9,218 bases of DNA. It comes from an uncultured Verrucomicrobiota bacterium (lineage in GTDB: Bacteria; Verrucomicrobiota; Verrucomicrobiia; Limisphaerales; SXTU01). Positions 1 through 7,559 of this stretch are shown here, in pieces (position 1 is the first letter of the stretch; each line of letters begins with the position of its first letter). Where the stretch lies: assembly GCA_903863315.1 (NCBI GenBank), contig CAIPBN010000181.1, positions 1 through 9,218 on the forward strand, read 5' to 3'. The notes below the pieces were generated by a model. That model saw only the letters and a list, made by a program, of their open reading frames with translations. It was not told where the DNA came from and ran no database searches. A program made the translations under genes and the position numbers.

Positions 1-1
1 C

Positions 2-595
2 AAATTGCCGCAGCCCTTCTTCGTGCTCGCCAGCCAGAACCCCATCGAACTCGAAGGCACCTACCCGCTGCCCGAAGCGCAGCTCGACCGCTTCCTCTTC
101 CGCCTGCTCTTCAACCATGTGGATGCCGACGTGCTCGCCCGCATCATTGGCGAGCGCCGGCGCGGCGAGCTGCCCGAGCCGACGTGGCAGATGGAGAAAG
201 GCCAGCTTGAGGAACTCTTCGCCGTGATGGACCGCATTTTCATGCCCGCGCCCGTCGCCCGCTACGTGGCCCGCCTGGTGGCCGCCACGCATCGCGGCGC
301 GGCGGAAGCCACCGACGCGGTCAACAAATACGTCAACTACGGAGCCTCCCCGCGCGCCGCCATCGCCATCGCGGAAGCCGCCCGCGCGCACGCACTCGTC
401 GCGGGCCGCCCCACCGCCGGCTTCGAGGACGTGAAGGCCGTCGCACCCTCCGTGTTGAACCACCGCATCCTCCTCAACTACCAGGCGCGCTTCGACCGCA
501 CCGACACCACCGCCGTCGTCGCCGAACTGCTGGGCAAGCTGGACGAGACTGGCCTGAAGCTGCCGCAGGATGTGGCCTTGGAGCCGGCAGTGTGA
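2..595 (+). CDS. MoxR-family AAA+ ATPase, C-terminal part (5' end outside window)
   Basis: This is the C-terminal part of a MoxR-type AAA+ ATPase, a family of ATP-driven chaperones that help assemble or activate partner complexes, often with DUF58 or VWA-domain proteins. The frame is open to the left edge. The TTG at position 5 is an internal Leu codon, because the visible protein already begins in the ATPase core; Walker A and B must lie upstream. Visible in order are the sensor-1 strand (FFVLASQNPIE, with the polar Asn), the MoxR signature GTYPLPEAQLDRF containing the arginine-finger region, and the sensor-2/lid helix motif YGASPRAAIAI at about residues 112-122 of the visible part. The AAA lid then runs to the end with the typical VLNHRILLNYQA. 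The gene ends with TGA at 593-595. The usual DUF58 gene does not follow; the next gene is an unassigned membrane protein after a 222-base gap. Family assignment is firm, and the specific role is unknown. Confidence 0.95.
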   Translation, partial: KLPQPFFVLASQNPIELEGTYPLPEAQLDRFLFRLLFNHVDADVLARIIGERRRGELPEPTWQMEKGQLEELFAVMDRIFMPAPVARYVARLVAATHRGAAEATDAVNKYVNYGASPRAAIAIAEAARAHALVAGRPTAGFEDVKAVAPSVLNHRILLNYQARFDRTDTTAVVAELLGKLDETGLKLPQDVALEPAV

Positions 596-630
596 TGCGG
601 GATCGAGGCGTCCTCCCAGAAACTCCCGCT

Positions 631-728
631 CCATGAACCTCCCGCAGATTCGGAGAAGCCCACAGATAGAATCTCTCCCGATCTGGCAGGCCTCCCTGAA
701 TCTGCGGGAAATGCTCAGTGGTTCATGG
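631..728. repeat. Nested inverted repeat, about 98 bp, between MoxR and the 1035-residue gene
   Basis: The outer arms are CCATGAACC (631-639) and its exact reverse complement GGTTCATGG (720-728). The inner arms are CCCGCAGATTC (641-651) and its exact reverse complement GAATCTGCGGG (698-708). Further in, GGAG (652-655) can pair with CTCC (692-695), GCC (658-660) with GGC (689-691), and CAGAT (663-667) with ATCTG (681-685), leaving a loop of about 13 bases. The right side has an 11-base insertion (709-719) between inner and outer arms, against one base on the left. No run of T follows, so it does not look like a simple intrinsic terminator. It could be a REP/MITE-like dispersed palindrome or a structured RNA element in the mRNA leader of the next gene. 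Confidence 0.75.
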
Positions 729-801
729 TCCCAATGCGTGGTTCCCCAACCGGTGGGCAGAAGCTCGGAGGTCGGTATCCACGCTCCAAGACGAACGCTT
801 C

Positions 802-807
802 GTGAGG
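802..807 (+). promoter_or_regulatory. Weak ribosome binding site for the 818 gene
   Basis: GTGAGG lies 10 bases upstream of the ATG at 818. It is a partial Shine-Dalgarno match. It overlaps an in-frame TGA at 803-805, which closes the reading frame upstream and makes 818 the first ATG available. This supports 818 as the start. Confidence 0.45.
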
Positions 808-817
808 CACCCGACGC

Positions 818-3800
818 ATGGCCTTGATTGACCCGGACCTTATCGCGTCCGCCATCCGCGCGGCGCGGGACACGGCGTTGATGCTTTCGCCGCTGGCGCT
901 GGTGGTCGTCGCTCTGCTGCTGCCCTACGTCTATCGCGTCCTGTTTCTCCGGGCCAAGGTGGACAAGCGCAGTTACGAGGAAGGCAAGTCCAAGACCGCG
1001 CCGATGGTGCGGCGGCTGCGGCGGCACCTGGACTTCGCCGCGCGGCACTGGCGCGAGTATGTCGCCAGCCGACGGCGGAACCTGAAGTATCGCATCGAGG
1101 TCAGCCTGCTCTACGACTTCGCCAAGGCGGCCGCGGCGTTTTATGCCAGCGACCAATGGCGGGACCACCTGCGCCGGCAGGGCGTGGCCAACCTGGTGTT
1201 CATGGATGAGGACAAGCCGCTGCGGGAGAATCTGGAGCGCAATGGCTTTTTCCAAAGCACGTTCTTCAAGGAGGGCGTGGTCAACCGGTATCTCATGCAA
1301 CCGACCGCCGGCGGTTTCGGCTCCGTCCGCGTGCAGGGGGATTCCGCGCTGCTGGCCCGGGCCACCACGCTGTTCCGCGAGGCGCTGGAGGAAATCGAGC
1401 CGCAGTTTGAGGAGGGGCACATCTACCTGCCCTTCCTGACGTTGAGCCGGTGGGAACGGCTGCGCTTCCGCATCCACTCGATGATCATCACGCGCCTCTT
1501 GAGCGAGGGCATGGAGAAAGCACTGGCGCTGATGCTGAGTTACGGGCTGGTCGCGCTGTTGAAGGGCGACACCGCCAGCAGCAGCGCGGTGGACTTCGTC
1601 ATGGACATCGTGGCGCTGCTGTTCATGGCCCATGTGTTCGACAGCGTGCTGAAGGACCGGTGCGGCCAGTTCAAGACGGACTGGGAAGACCGCGAACGCT
1701 ACTATTACCGGCGGCAGATGCACCAGTTCATCGTCGGGCTGGACTCGGCGATGGCCCGCGAGGCGGCGCAGCGCGACAAGGCGGCGGCCAAAGTTCTGGG
1801 CATCCGCGCCAAAAATCCAAGGGGCCTCAAACGCATCGTCCGCACCCTGAAGCGGGCAAGCCGGCACCCGCACGAAACCTCGTTGCTGCTGGGGGCCGCA
1901 CAGGACGTGATGGACTACGACCAAGCCGATGCTTCGCCCATCGCCCTGGTCCTGCTGAAGGAACTGGCGACGAGCTACCCGGTCGCCTACGAAAAGCTGC
2001 TTAACCGCTGGCGAACGTTTCGCCACCCGTGGGTGAATGCGGACAAGCTCGTGAAGTTTCTCCTGAGTGACGCACCGCTGGCGGCCGTCGCGGCCAAGAA
2101 TTCCCGCGCCTTGCCGGACCGGGAAAACCCTGTGGAGTGGCACCGGGCCGTCCACGCGCTGCAACACGATTTCCCGGCGGACGTGGACGAAGCGCGGGTC
2201 GCGCACGTCGTTGAATGCCTCGCGTTGCCAGCGCTCACGCCGAGCCAGCGACGGGCACTGCTGCTTGCCTTCTTCCTTGGTGGACTGCTCTGGCGGCTGC
2301 GGCAGATTGACCCGCAAAACCCCCTCGGCCGCCGGCGGGACGCGCGGCTCTACCACGCGACGCTGACCTTCACGCTGCCGGCCTTGGAGTGCATGAAGGC
2401 GCGACACGCGGCCGGGGAGTGCGACTACGGATTGCCACCCGCCGAGTTCGCCAACCTGATGAGCCGCATCAAATCCGCCCTGCCGCTGCCGGCGGGGCAT
2501 CAGTTGCGTTTGAAGCTGGGTGACGGCCAGGGCGTAGCGCCGGCGCTGGCGGAAATCCAGCGCGCGGTGGCGGTCAAGAAACACCCGGCCATGTCCATCC
2601 ATGAGGACCTGCCCACCCGGCATCTGCGGGAATGGCTGGACGCCCGCTCCGGCGACCAACGCACCTTTGGCGTGCTGGCCGGGGCCATCCACGAAGCCAC
2701 GCGCACGGGACTGGCGGCGAAGCTGAACAAACAGGCGCGCGCCGGCACCGACAGTCTGCTGGTGGAGCAGCAGGCGTTCGACCTGCATTACAATCCGCAA
2801 CGTGCCGCACTCCTGCGGCGGCAACTGGCACGGCGCGGTGTTGATGGCCAGCCGAACGAGTCAGTGCTCGCCCTACTGGGCTTCTGGGGTGGCGAGGACG
2901 TGAAGCCCGCGCCGCTGGGGCAGATCCCCATCCGCCTGACGTTCCTTGATTTACAACCAGTCGTGGACTACGTCCTTGACCACCGGGACGACTACGACAC
3001 GCTGGAGGAGATCACGCATCAAGCACTGGTGGATTTTTACGTGGCAGCGCGCATGGCCGCGAGCGTCCACGAACTGCCGGACGTGCTGACCCGGCCCGCC
3101 GAAGGTGATGACGCCGGCGGGTCCATCGCCCGGCAGATGGCGGTGATCCGCTCGCTGCGGGCCAAAGTCATCGTGGACCAGGAGCCACTGTTTCTCCTGT
3201 TGCAAGAGGCGGCGCACCAGTTGGAAATCATCTTCGACCCGCTGCACGCCAGCCTCGACAACCTGCTCGGCCAGGCCGCCTTGCATGGCCCCGCGCTGGT
3301 CGAGGCCACGCGCCAGAACTTGTATCGCCGGCAGGACGCTGGCCTGGCCTTGCTGATTCCGCTAACCTGCCTGGCGGAACGGCAGGGTGCGTTCGCCGGA
3401 AGCACGGACGCATATTGGTCAGCCTGCGAGGCGGCTTCGGATCGCGAGCAGTTCCTCCGCCAATTCGATGTGCGCGACCAGGCGCACGCGGACGCGCTCA
3501 TCCGGGCGCGCATACTCCTGCACCAGTTCGAGGCGCTGCGCAGCCTCGTCTCCATCCACGCCGCAGGGGAGCGGACGGCCTTCGCCTCGTTCGACACGTT
3601 GGCGGGCGACGCGGACCAACTGCGCATCGGGGCGGCGACGGTGATGACGATGATAGACCAGAGCGGACTGCGCACCGACGGGCGCTTCCGCGCAGTGCGC
3701 GAAGTCCTCGCCGTGGCGATGACGCGGCAGGGCTACTGCAACCGGGGCAATCTCAGCGACCTCGTGCGCGTGACCCTGAAGCTACGGGACAGCGCGGGCA

Positions 3801-3925
3801 ACACGATGTTCCTGACGCGCGGCACACTGTCACCAACACGCACTGCCGCCGTTCTCGCCCCGGATTTGCACGCCGCAGTCGTGGCACGGAAGCCGGCGGG
3901 CCGAGCGGCCCGAACCGACGTGTAG
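818..3925 (+). CDS. Unassigned large membrane-anchored protein, 1035 aa
   Basis: I do not recognise a family. The ATG at 818 is the first after an in-frame TGA at 803-805, and the gene ends with TAG at 3923-3925. A hydrophobic segment at residues 22-44 is followed by a basic stretch (Arg/Lys-rich, about 45-90), which suggests an N-terminal anchor with a cytoplasmic face after it. Two more hydrophobic segments lie at about 234-249 and 257-277, separated by a short KGDTASSS loop, like a helical hairpin. A weaker one lies at about 479-493 (LLLAFFLGGLLW). The remainder, about 280-1035, is long, helix-rich and charged, with many Arg and His residues. I see no Walker motif, protease triad, kinase motif or obvious repeat. 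The last 35 residues are Ala/Arg/Pro-rich and look disordered. It lies downstream of a MoxR ATPase on the same strand, so it could be a MoxR client, but the 222-base gap with a palindrome makes co-transcription uncertain. Codon use looks uniform, with no frameshift visible. Confidence 0.85.
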   Translation: MALIDPDLIASAIRAARDTALMLSPLALVVVALLLPYVYRVLFLRAKVDKRSYEEGKSKTAPMVRRLRRHLDFAARHWREYVASRRRNLKYRIEVSLLYDFAKAAAAFYASDQWRDHLRRQGVANLVFMDEDKPLRENLERNGFFQSTFFKEGVVNRYLMQPTAGGFGSVRVQGDSALLARATTLFREALEEIEPQFEEGHIYLPFLTLSRWERLRFRIHSMIITRLLSEGMEKALALMLSYGLVALLKGDTASSSAVDFVMDIVALLFMAHVFDSVLKDRCGQFKTDWEDRERYYYRRQMHQFIVGLDSAMAREAAQRDKAAAKVLGIRAKNPRGLKRIVRTLKRASRHPHETSLLLGAAQDVMDYDQADASPIALVLLKELATSYPVAYEKLLNRWRTFRHPWVNADKLVKFLLSDAPLAAVAAKNSRALPDRENPVEWHRAVHALQHDFPADVDEARVAHVVECLALPALTPSQRRALLLAFFLGGLLWRLRQIDPQNPLGRRRDARLYHATLTFTLPALECMKARHAAGECDYGLPPAEFANLMSRIKSALPLPAGHQLRLKLGDGQGVAPALAEIQRAVAVKKHPAMSIHEDLPTRHLREWLDARSGDQRTFGVLAGAIHEATRTGLAAKLNKQARAGTDSLLVEQQAFDLHYNPQRAALLRRQLARRGVDGQPNESVLALLGFWGGEDVKPAPLGQIPIRLTFLDLQPVVDYVLDHRDDYDTLEEITHQALVDFYVAARMAASVHELPDVLTRPAEGDDAGGSIARQMAVIRSLRAKVIVDQEPLFLLLQEAAHQLEIIFDPLHASLDNLLGQAALHGPALVEATRQNLYRRQDAGLALLIPLTCLAERQGAFAGSTDAYWSACEAASDREQFLRQFDVRDQAHADALIRARILLHQFEALRSLVSIHAAGERTAFASFDTLAGDADQLRIGAATVMTMIDQSGLRTDGRFRAVREVLAVAMTRQGYCNRGNLSDLVRVTLKLRDSAGNTMFLTRGTLSPTRTAAVLAPDLHAAVVARKPAGRAARTDV

Positions 3926-3977
3926 CTTGGCTGAAAGGGGGCCGTCGCCGCGTCCGTCCGCACGTGAGCCGGATGAA

Positions 3978-5504
3978 TCAGAGCACCTTGAGCACGATGG
4001 CGGTCACATCATCCTGCTGTTCCGCTCCCCGGCAAAACTCCCGGACGGCGAAGTAGAGCGCCTCGACAATCTCGTTGGCCGGGCGCTCCCGGTTGGCCCG
4101 CAGGACAGCAAGCATCCGCTCCGTGCCGAACAGCTCCTCATCCGGAGCCATGGCTTCCTCGATGCCGTCGGTCAGCAACAACGCGACTTCTCCGGACGCC
4201 AGTTGCAGCGGGGGCTGGCTGCGATACTCAGTGTTTGGGCGCATCCCCAGCGGCACACCGGTCCGGCGAAGTTCCAACCGCACGGTCCCATCCGATGCCA
4301 GCAGATAGCCGGGGGGATGCCCGGCGCTGACATAAGTAAGCTGCCGATGGATCACATCCAACCGACCGAGGAACAGCGTGACGAAACGCTCCGAGCCAAT
4401 GTCCTCCGCCAGCGCGATGTTGGTGCGGGTGATCACCTCGCCCGGGTCCGCACGATTGAGGGCCGCAATGCGGACATAGGCCCGCGTCTCGGCCATCAGG
4501 AGCGCGGGGCCGATACCATGACCAGTCACGTCGCCGACCACCAGGCCCAGCCCGTTGTCCGCCATGGGAATGAAGTCGAAATAGTCACCGCCCGCCGCGG
4601 CCGCCGGGTAGGACGCGCCGGCGATGTCGAAGCCGGGCAGATTGGGCGAGGCCTTGGGAAAAAGGTGCTGCTGGATCTCACGCGCAACGCGAAACTGTTC
4701 CGCGTGCTCCAGCAGCTTGCGGCGGTTCCGCTCGCGTTCCGTGATGTCGCGGATGAAGGCGACGAAGTTGCGCTGCGCCCCGAGCTCCATGTCGTTGAAC
4801 ACGAGCTCGATCAGGACCTCGGTGCCATCCTTCTTGAGACCAGTGGTTTCGAGCGTGCGCCGTTGAGCCAAGCTGACGACTTGGCCGGATCTTTGAAACG
4901 TGGTGTCCGAAGTCGCGCGCAGCTTGACGGGCAGGAGCATGGCGAAGTTCTGCCCCACCAACTCCGCGGGCGTAAATCCGAAGATCGTTTGCACGGCGGG
5001 GTTCGCGAACAGAATGGAGCTGCGCGCGTCCATGAGCAGGATGGCGTCAGTCGCCGTCTCCCACAGGAGGCGATAGCGCTGCTCGCTCTCGCGCACCTCG
5101 TTTTCGGCCTTGCGGCGCGCGTGGCGGACGGCGGCGTCCCGCAGTTCGCGCTCCACCGCCGGGACCAGCCGCGCGAGATTGCCCTTCATCAGGTAATCGC
5201 TCGCCCCCGACTTCATCGCCGCCACCGCCACATCCTCGCCAATGCCGCCCGAGACGATGATGAAGGGGATGTCGAGCTGGGTGGCCTGGAGCAGTTGCAG
5301 CGCGAGCGTGGCGTTGAAGCCGGGCAGGTTGTAGTCGGAAAGCACCAGATCCCATTCCTTGCCGGCCAGCGCCGCCCCCATCGCATCCGCGGTCTGCACC
5401 CGCTCGTAGATGGTTTCGTAACCGCCCCGGTTCAGCAGGCGGATCAGCATCTTGGCGTCGAACTCGGAGTCCTCCACCACGAGGACGCGCAAGGGCTTTT
5501 TCAT
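3978..5504 (-). CDS. Response regulator: REC - PAS - SpoIIE/PP2C serine phosphatase (RsbU-like)
   Basis: A 508-residue cytoplasmic signalling protein. The REC domain covers about residues 5-125: acidic pair E11/D12, phospho-acceptor D57 in LVLSDYNLPG, S85 in IIVSGG, and K107 in YLMKG. All the switch residues are present, so it should be phosphorylatable. A PAS domain with PAC follows at about 140-257 (ILFANPAVQTIFGFTPAEL, then the closing FIRDITERE). A short coiled-coil linker (about 255-280) leads into the PP2C-type phosphatase at about 280-508. Its metal-binding motifs are GGDYFD (D307), GDVTGHG (D325), LLLTDGIEE (D446) and QQDDVTAIVL (D498/D499). Such proteins usually dephosphorylate an anti-sigma-factor antagonist in partner switching; no antagonist or anti-sigma kinase gene is in the window. 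The ATG lies 21 bases after the trpC stop with no SD, so translational coupling or read-through from trpC is likely. The stop is TGA, 52 bases from the converging neighbour's stop. Family is certain, target unknown. Confidence 0.95.
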   Translation of the reverse strand: MKKPLRVLVVEDSEFDAKMLIRLLNRGGYETIYERVQTADAMGAALAGKEWDLVLSDYNLPGFNATLALQLLQATQLDIPFIIVSGGIGEDVAVAAMKSGASDYLMKGNLARLVPAVERELRDAAVRHARRKAENEVRESEQRYRLLWETATDAILLMDARSSILFANPAVQTIFGFTPAELVGQNFAMLLPVKLRATSDTTFQRSGQVVSLAQRRTLETTGLKKDGTEVLIELVFNDMELGAQRNFVAFIRDITERERNRRKLLEHAEQFRVAREIQQHLFPKASPNLPGFDIAGASYPAAAAGGDYFDFIPMADNGLGLVVGDVTGHGIGPALLMAETRAYVRIAALNRADPGEVITRTNIALAEDIGSERFVTLFLGRLDVIHRQLTYVSAGHPPGYLLASDGTVRLELRRTGVPLGMRPNTEYRSQPPLQLASGEVALLLTDGIEEAMAPDEELFGTERMLAVLRANRERPANEIVEALYFAVREFCRGAEQQDDVTAIVLKVL

Positions 5505-5525
5505 GGCGGAAAGGATAAACGAAGT

Positions 5526-6332
5526 TCAGCCGTGCAACAACTCCCGCACCTTCGCGGCAAGATCCGCCTCCCGCATGAGCGACTCGCCCACGAGGATGGC
5601 CCGCGCGCCCGCGCGCTTGAGCCGAAGCACATCCGCGCGCGTGTGGATGCCGCTCTCGGCCACCAGCAGCGAACCATGCCGCGTGCCGGGCCCCGAGAAG
5701 AGCCGCGTGGCGATGCGCTCGGTGGTGGCCATGTCCACGGTGAACGTCTTCAAATCACGGTTGTTCACGCCGATGAGTTGTGCCCCGGCGGCGAGCGCAC
5801 GCTCCAGCTCGCGCTCGTCGTGCACCTCCACCAACGCAGCCAGACCGGCATCCGTGGCAAGCTGATGGAATTCGCGGAGCTGACGGTCATCGAGAATCGC
5901 GACGATGAGGAGGATTGCGTCCGCACCCCACTGGACGGCCTCGCGGATTTGCCGGGCATCAATGATGAAGTCCTTGCGCAGCAGCGGCAGGTCCACCACG
6001 GCACGAATGGCGGCGAGGTAGTCGAGCGAGCCTTGGAAGAACTTCTCGTCGGTGAGCACCGAGAGGCAGCTCGCGCCGGCAGCTTGATACTCCAAGGCAA
6101 TCTTCACGGAATCGAAGTCCGCGCGAATGACGCCCTTGGATGGCGAGGCTTTCTTCACCTCGGCGATAAGAGCCACGTCGCCGGAGCGGGGCTGGCGAAG
6201 GGCACCGAAGAAGTCACGCAGGCCGCGTTGCCTCAGCATCGCGCGCAACTCAGTAGCCGTCACCGGCTCGTGCGGGAGCTTGGCAATTTCGAGCCGCTTC
6301 TGGGCGACGATGGTGTCGAGGATGGTAGCCAA
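5526..6332 (-). CDS. trpC: Indole-3-glycerol phosphate synthase
   Basis: Catalyses ring closure of CdRP (1-(o-carboxyphenylamino)-1-deoxyribulose 5-phosphate) to indole-3-glycerol phosphate, with loss of CO2 and water, in tryptophan synthesis. It is a single-domain TIM barrel of 268 residues, the normal length, not fused to TrpF. Catalytic residues are in place: E58 and K60 in LIAEVKKASPSKG, K120 in LLRKDFI, E169 in LVEVHDE, N190 in IGVNNRDLKTF, and E226/S227 in VAESGI. GES at 249-251 belongs to the phosphate site. The start codon is TTG (6332-6330): the frame is closed just upstream by a TGA at 6344-6342, inside the heptad repeat, and the N-terminus (ATILDTIVAQKRLEI) matches the family, so no later start fits. 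There is no SD. No other trp gene is in view; it sits between prfB and a response regulator, an unusual place for a pathway gene. Confidence 0.97.
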   Translation of the reverse strand: MATILDTIVAQKRLEIAKLPHEPVTATELRAMLRQRGLRDFFGALRQPRSGDVALIAEVKKASPSKGVIRADFDSVKIALEYQAAGASCLSVLTDEKFFQGSLDYLAAIRAVVDLPLLRKDFIIDARQIREAVQWGADAILLIVAILDDRQLREFHQLATDAGLAALVEVHDERELERALAAGAQLIGVNNRDLKTFTVDMATTERIATRLFSGPGTRHGSLLVAESGIHTRADVLRLKRAGARAILVGESLMREADLAAKVRELLHG

Positions 6333-6340
6333 GCGAAGTG

Positions 6341-6382
6341 TTCAGTAATCAGTTTTCAGTATTCAGTAGCCAGTGTTCAGTG
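6341..6382. repeat. Tandem heptad array, six units of consensus TTCAGTA
   Basis: Six units begin exactly every 7 bases, at 6341, 6348, 6355, 6362, 6369 and 6376. The core CAGT is kept in all six, while the first two bases vary in units two and five and the seventh base varies (A, T or G). The array fills half of the prfB-trpC gap and ends 8 bases upstream of the trpC TTG start. Read on the transcribed minus strand, the unit is TACTGAA, so each unit offers an ACTG core and several carry a TGA. It supplies the stop that closes the trpC frame upstream. It resembles the short tandem heptanucleotide repeats known between genes in several bacterial groups; its function is unknown. Confidence 0.85.
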
Positions 6383-6413
6383 AGCCGTCGAGCCACGTTC
6401 GCGACTGAATACT
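6358..6413 (-). other. Possible stem-loop after prfB, formed with the heptad array
   Basis: AGTATTCAGT (6358-6367, inside the heptad array) and ACTGAATACT (6404-6413) are exact reverse complements, giving a 10-bp stem with a 36-base loop. The second arm ends 2 bases from the prfB stop codon, so in the prfB-trpC transcript the hairpin would begin right after prfB. The stem is AT-rich, the loop is long and no clean U-tract follows, so strong termination is unlikely. It could be an inverted copy of the heptad unit, or a weak attenuating or RNA-stabilising hairpin. Confidence 0.4.
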
Positions 6414-6415
6414 AC

Positions 6416-7559
6416 TTACTCTTCCTCATCGGGCACTCCCTGCATCCGCTTTGCCGGACAGCCCGCGCGGAGCCAGCCATTCACGTAGTCGTCCAACGCG
6501 CCGTCCATGACCGCCTGCACGTTGCTCGTCTGCACGCCGGTGCGGAGATCCTTCACCATGCGGTAGGGTTGGAAGACATAACTGCGAATCTGCTGGCCGA
6601 AGCCGATCGCGCCCTTCTCGCCGTAGAAGCGCTCCATCTCGGACTTCTGCTGGTCCTCGCGCAACGCGTAGAGCTTGGCCAGCAGCATCTTCATGCACGT
6701 CGCGCGGTTCTGGTGCTGCGAGCGCTGGCCCTGCGAGGCGACGATGATGCCCGTGGGAACGTGCGTGATGCGGACGGCGGTCTCGACCTTGTTCACGTTC
6801 TGTCCGCCTTTGCCGCCGGAGCGGAACGTGTCCACTTGCAGATCCACCGGGTTGATGGTGATTTCACCCGCCTCCTCGATCTCCGCGATCACGTCCACGC
6901 TGGCGAAGCTCGTGTGTCGGCGCTGGTTGGAATCGAAAGGAGAGATGCGCACGAGGCGGTGCACCCCGCGCTCAGCCTTGGCGAAGCCATACGCGTTCTC
7001 CCCTTCTATGGTCAGGGTGACGCTCTTGATGCCCGCGACTTCGCCGGGAAGAATGTCTGTCACCTCCGCCTTCCAGCCCCGGACTTCCGCCCAGCGCTGA
7101 TACATGCGCAGCAGCATGTTCGCCCAGTCCTGCGCCTCGGTGCCGCCGGCCCCGGCATTGATGCTGAGAATGCAGCCGTTCTTGTCGTGCGGCCCGGTGA
7201 GGAGGAAGCGCAGTTCAAGCGCATCGACCTCCTTGGTGAACCGTTCCATGTCCCGGGCTACTTCCGCCAGACTGGGCGGCTGGGCTTCGACTGGCTCCGC
7301 CTCGCCCAGCTCGACCATGACGCGCAGATCGTCCAACTGCTTCTCGGCGGCGACCAGCGGCTCGACCTTCTTGCGAAGCTGGTTGGCCTCGTCGATGGCC
7401 TTCTGCGCCTGCTCCCGGTTGTTCCAGAAATCATCCTGCGCCATCAGGGAGTCGAGCTCCGCTAGGCGCTTGTTGGCACCCGGCACGTCAAAGAAACCTC
7501 CGTGTCTGGGCAAGCTTCTCTGCCGTGGCAATCAGTTGGGCCTTCACCGTGTCGAACAT
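6416..7559 (-). CDS. prfB: Peptide chain release factor 2, with programmed +1 frameshift
   Basis: RF2 recognises UGA and UAA in the ribosomal A site and triggers peptide release. The gene is in two frames. The zero frame starts at ATG 7559-7557, whose frame is closed upstream by TAA at 7574-7572. It encodes 23 residues (MFDTVKAQLI... to RRFL) and stops at TGA 7490-7488. A +1 shift at CTT TGA C skips one T and continues with Asp (7489-7487) to TAA at 6418-6416. The joined protein is 380 residues. The codon-reading motif SPF is at 206-208 and GGQ at 251-253, each one residue from the E. coli numbering (205-207, 250-252), which supports the join. Other RF2 marks are INAGAGGTEAQDWANML and RRHTSF. 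The C-terminus has a short extra acidic tail (PDEEE). No SD precedes the start. The gene diverges from the permease at 7664. RF2 identity is certain. Confidence 0.97.
7487..7501 (-). promoter_or_regulatory. prfB: RF2 autoregulatory +1 frameshift signal
   Basis: On the minus strand this reads GGAGG (7501-7497), TTT (7496-7494), CTT (7493-7491), TGA (7490-7488), with C at 7487 as the next base. This is the known RF2 element: an SD-like sequence three bases before the slippery CUU codon, followed by an in-frame UGA in a poor stop context (UGAC). When RF2 is scarce, termination at this UGA is slow and the ribosome slips +1 to make full-length RF2, giving negative feedback. The 3-base spacing equals that of E. 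coli prfB. Confidence 0.96.

Noticed and set aside
631..728. Rho-independent terminator for the MoxR gene
   Set aside because: The arms are far apart and no T-run follows 728 on the plus strand or precedes 631 as A-run for the other strand, so a plain intrinsic terminator is not supported.
3926..3977. Bidirectional terminator between the converging 1035-residue gene and the response regulator
   Set aside because: No stable stem with a T-run is visible in these 52 bases; only the short CACGTG palindrome at about 3961-3966 occurs.
6341..6382. CRISPR array
   Set aside because: The period is 7 bases with no spacers and no cas genes; it is a simple tandem repeat.
3927..6383. 818-codon open frame on the plus strand
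   Set aside because: It lies antisense to the response regulator and trpC, whose domains and catalytic residues are clear. Its product is rich in His, Arg, Gln and Gly with no recognisable motif; it is a shadow caused by GC-rich codon use.
6338..7465. 375-codon open frame on the plus strand
   Set aside because: It is antisense to prfB, which is certain. The composition (many His, Arg, Ala and Leu) is that of a shadow frame.
7488..7490. In-frame TGA in prfB as a disabling mutation (pseudogene)
   Set aside because: The stop lies in the exact RF2 recoding context, SD-like GGAGG, 3 bases, CTT TGA C, so it is programmed frameshifting.
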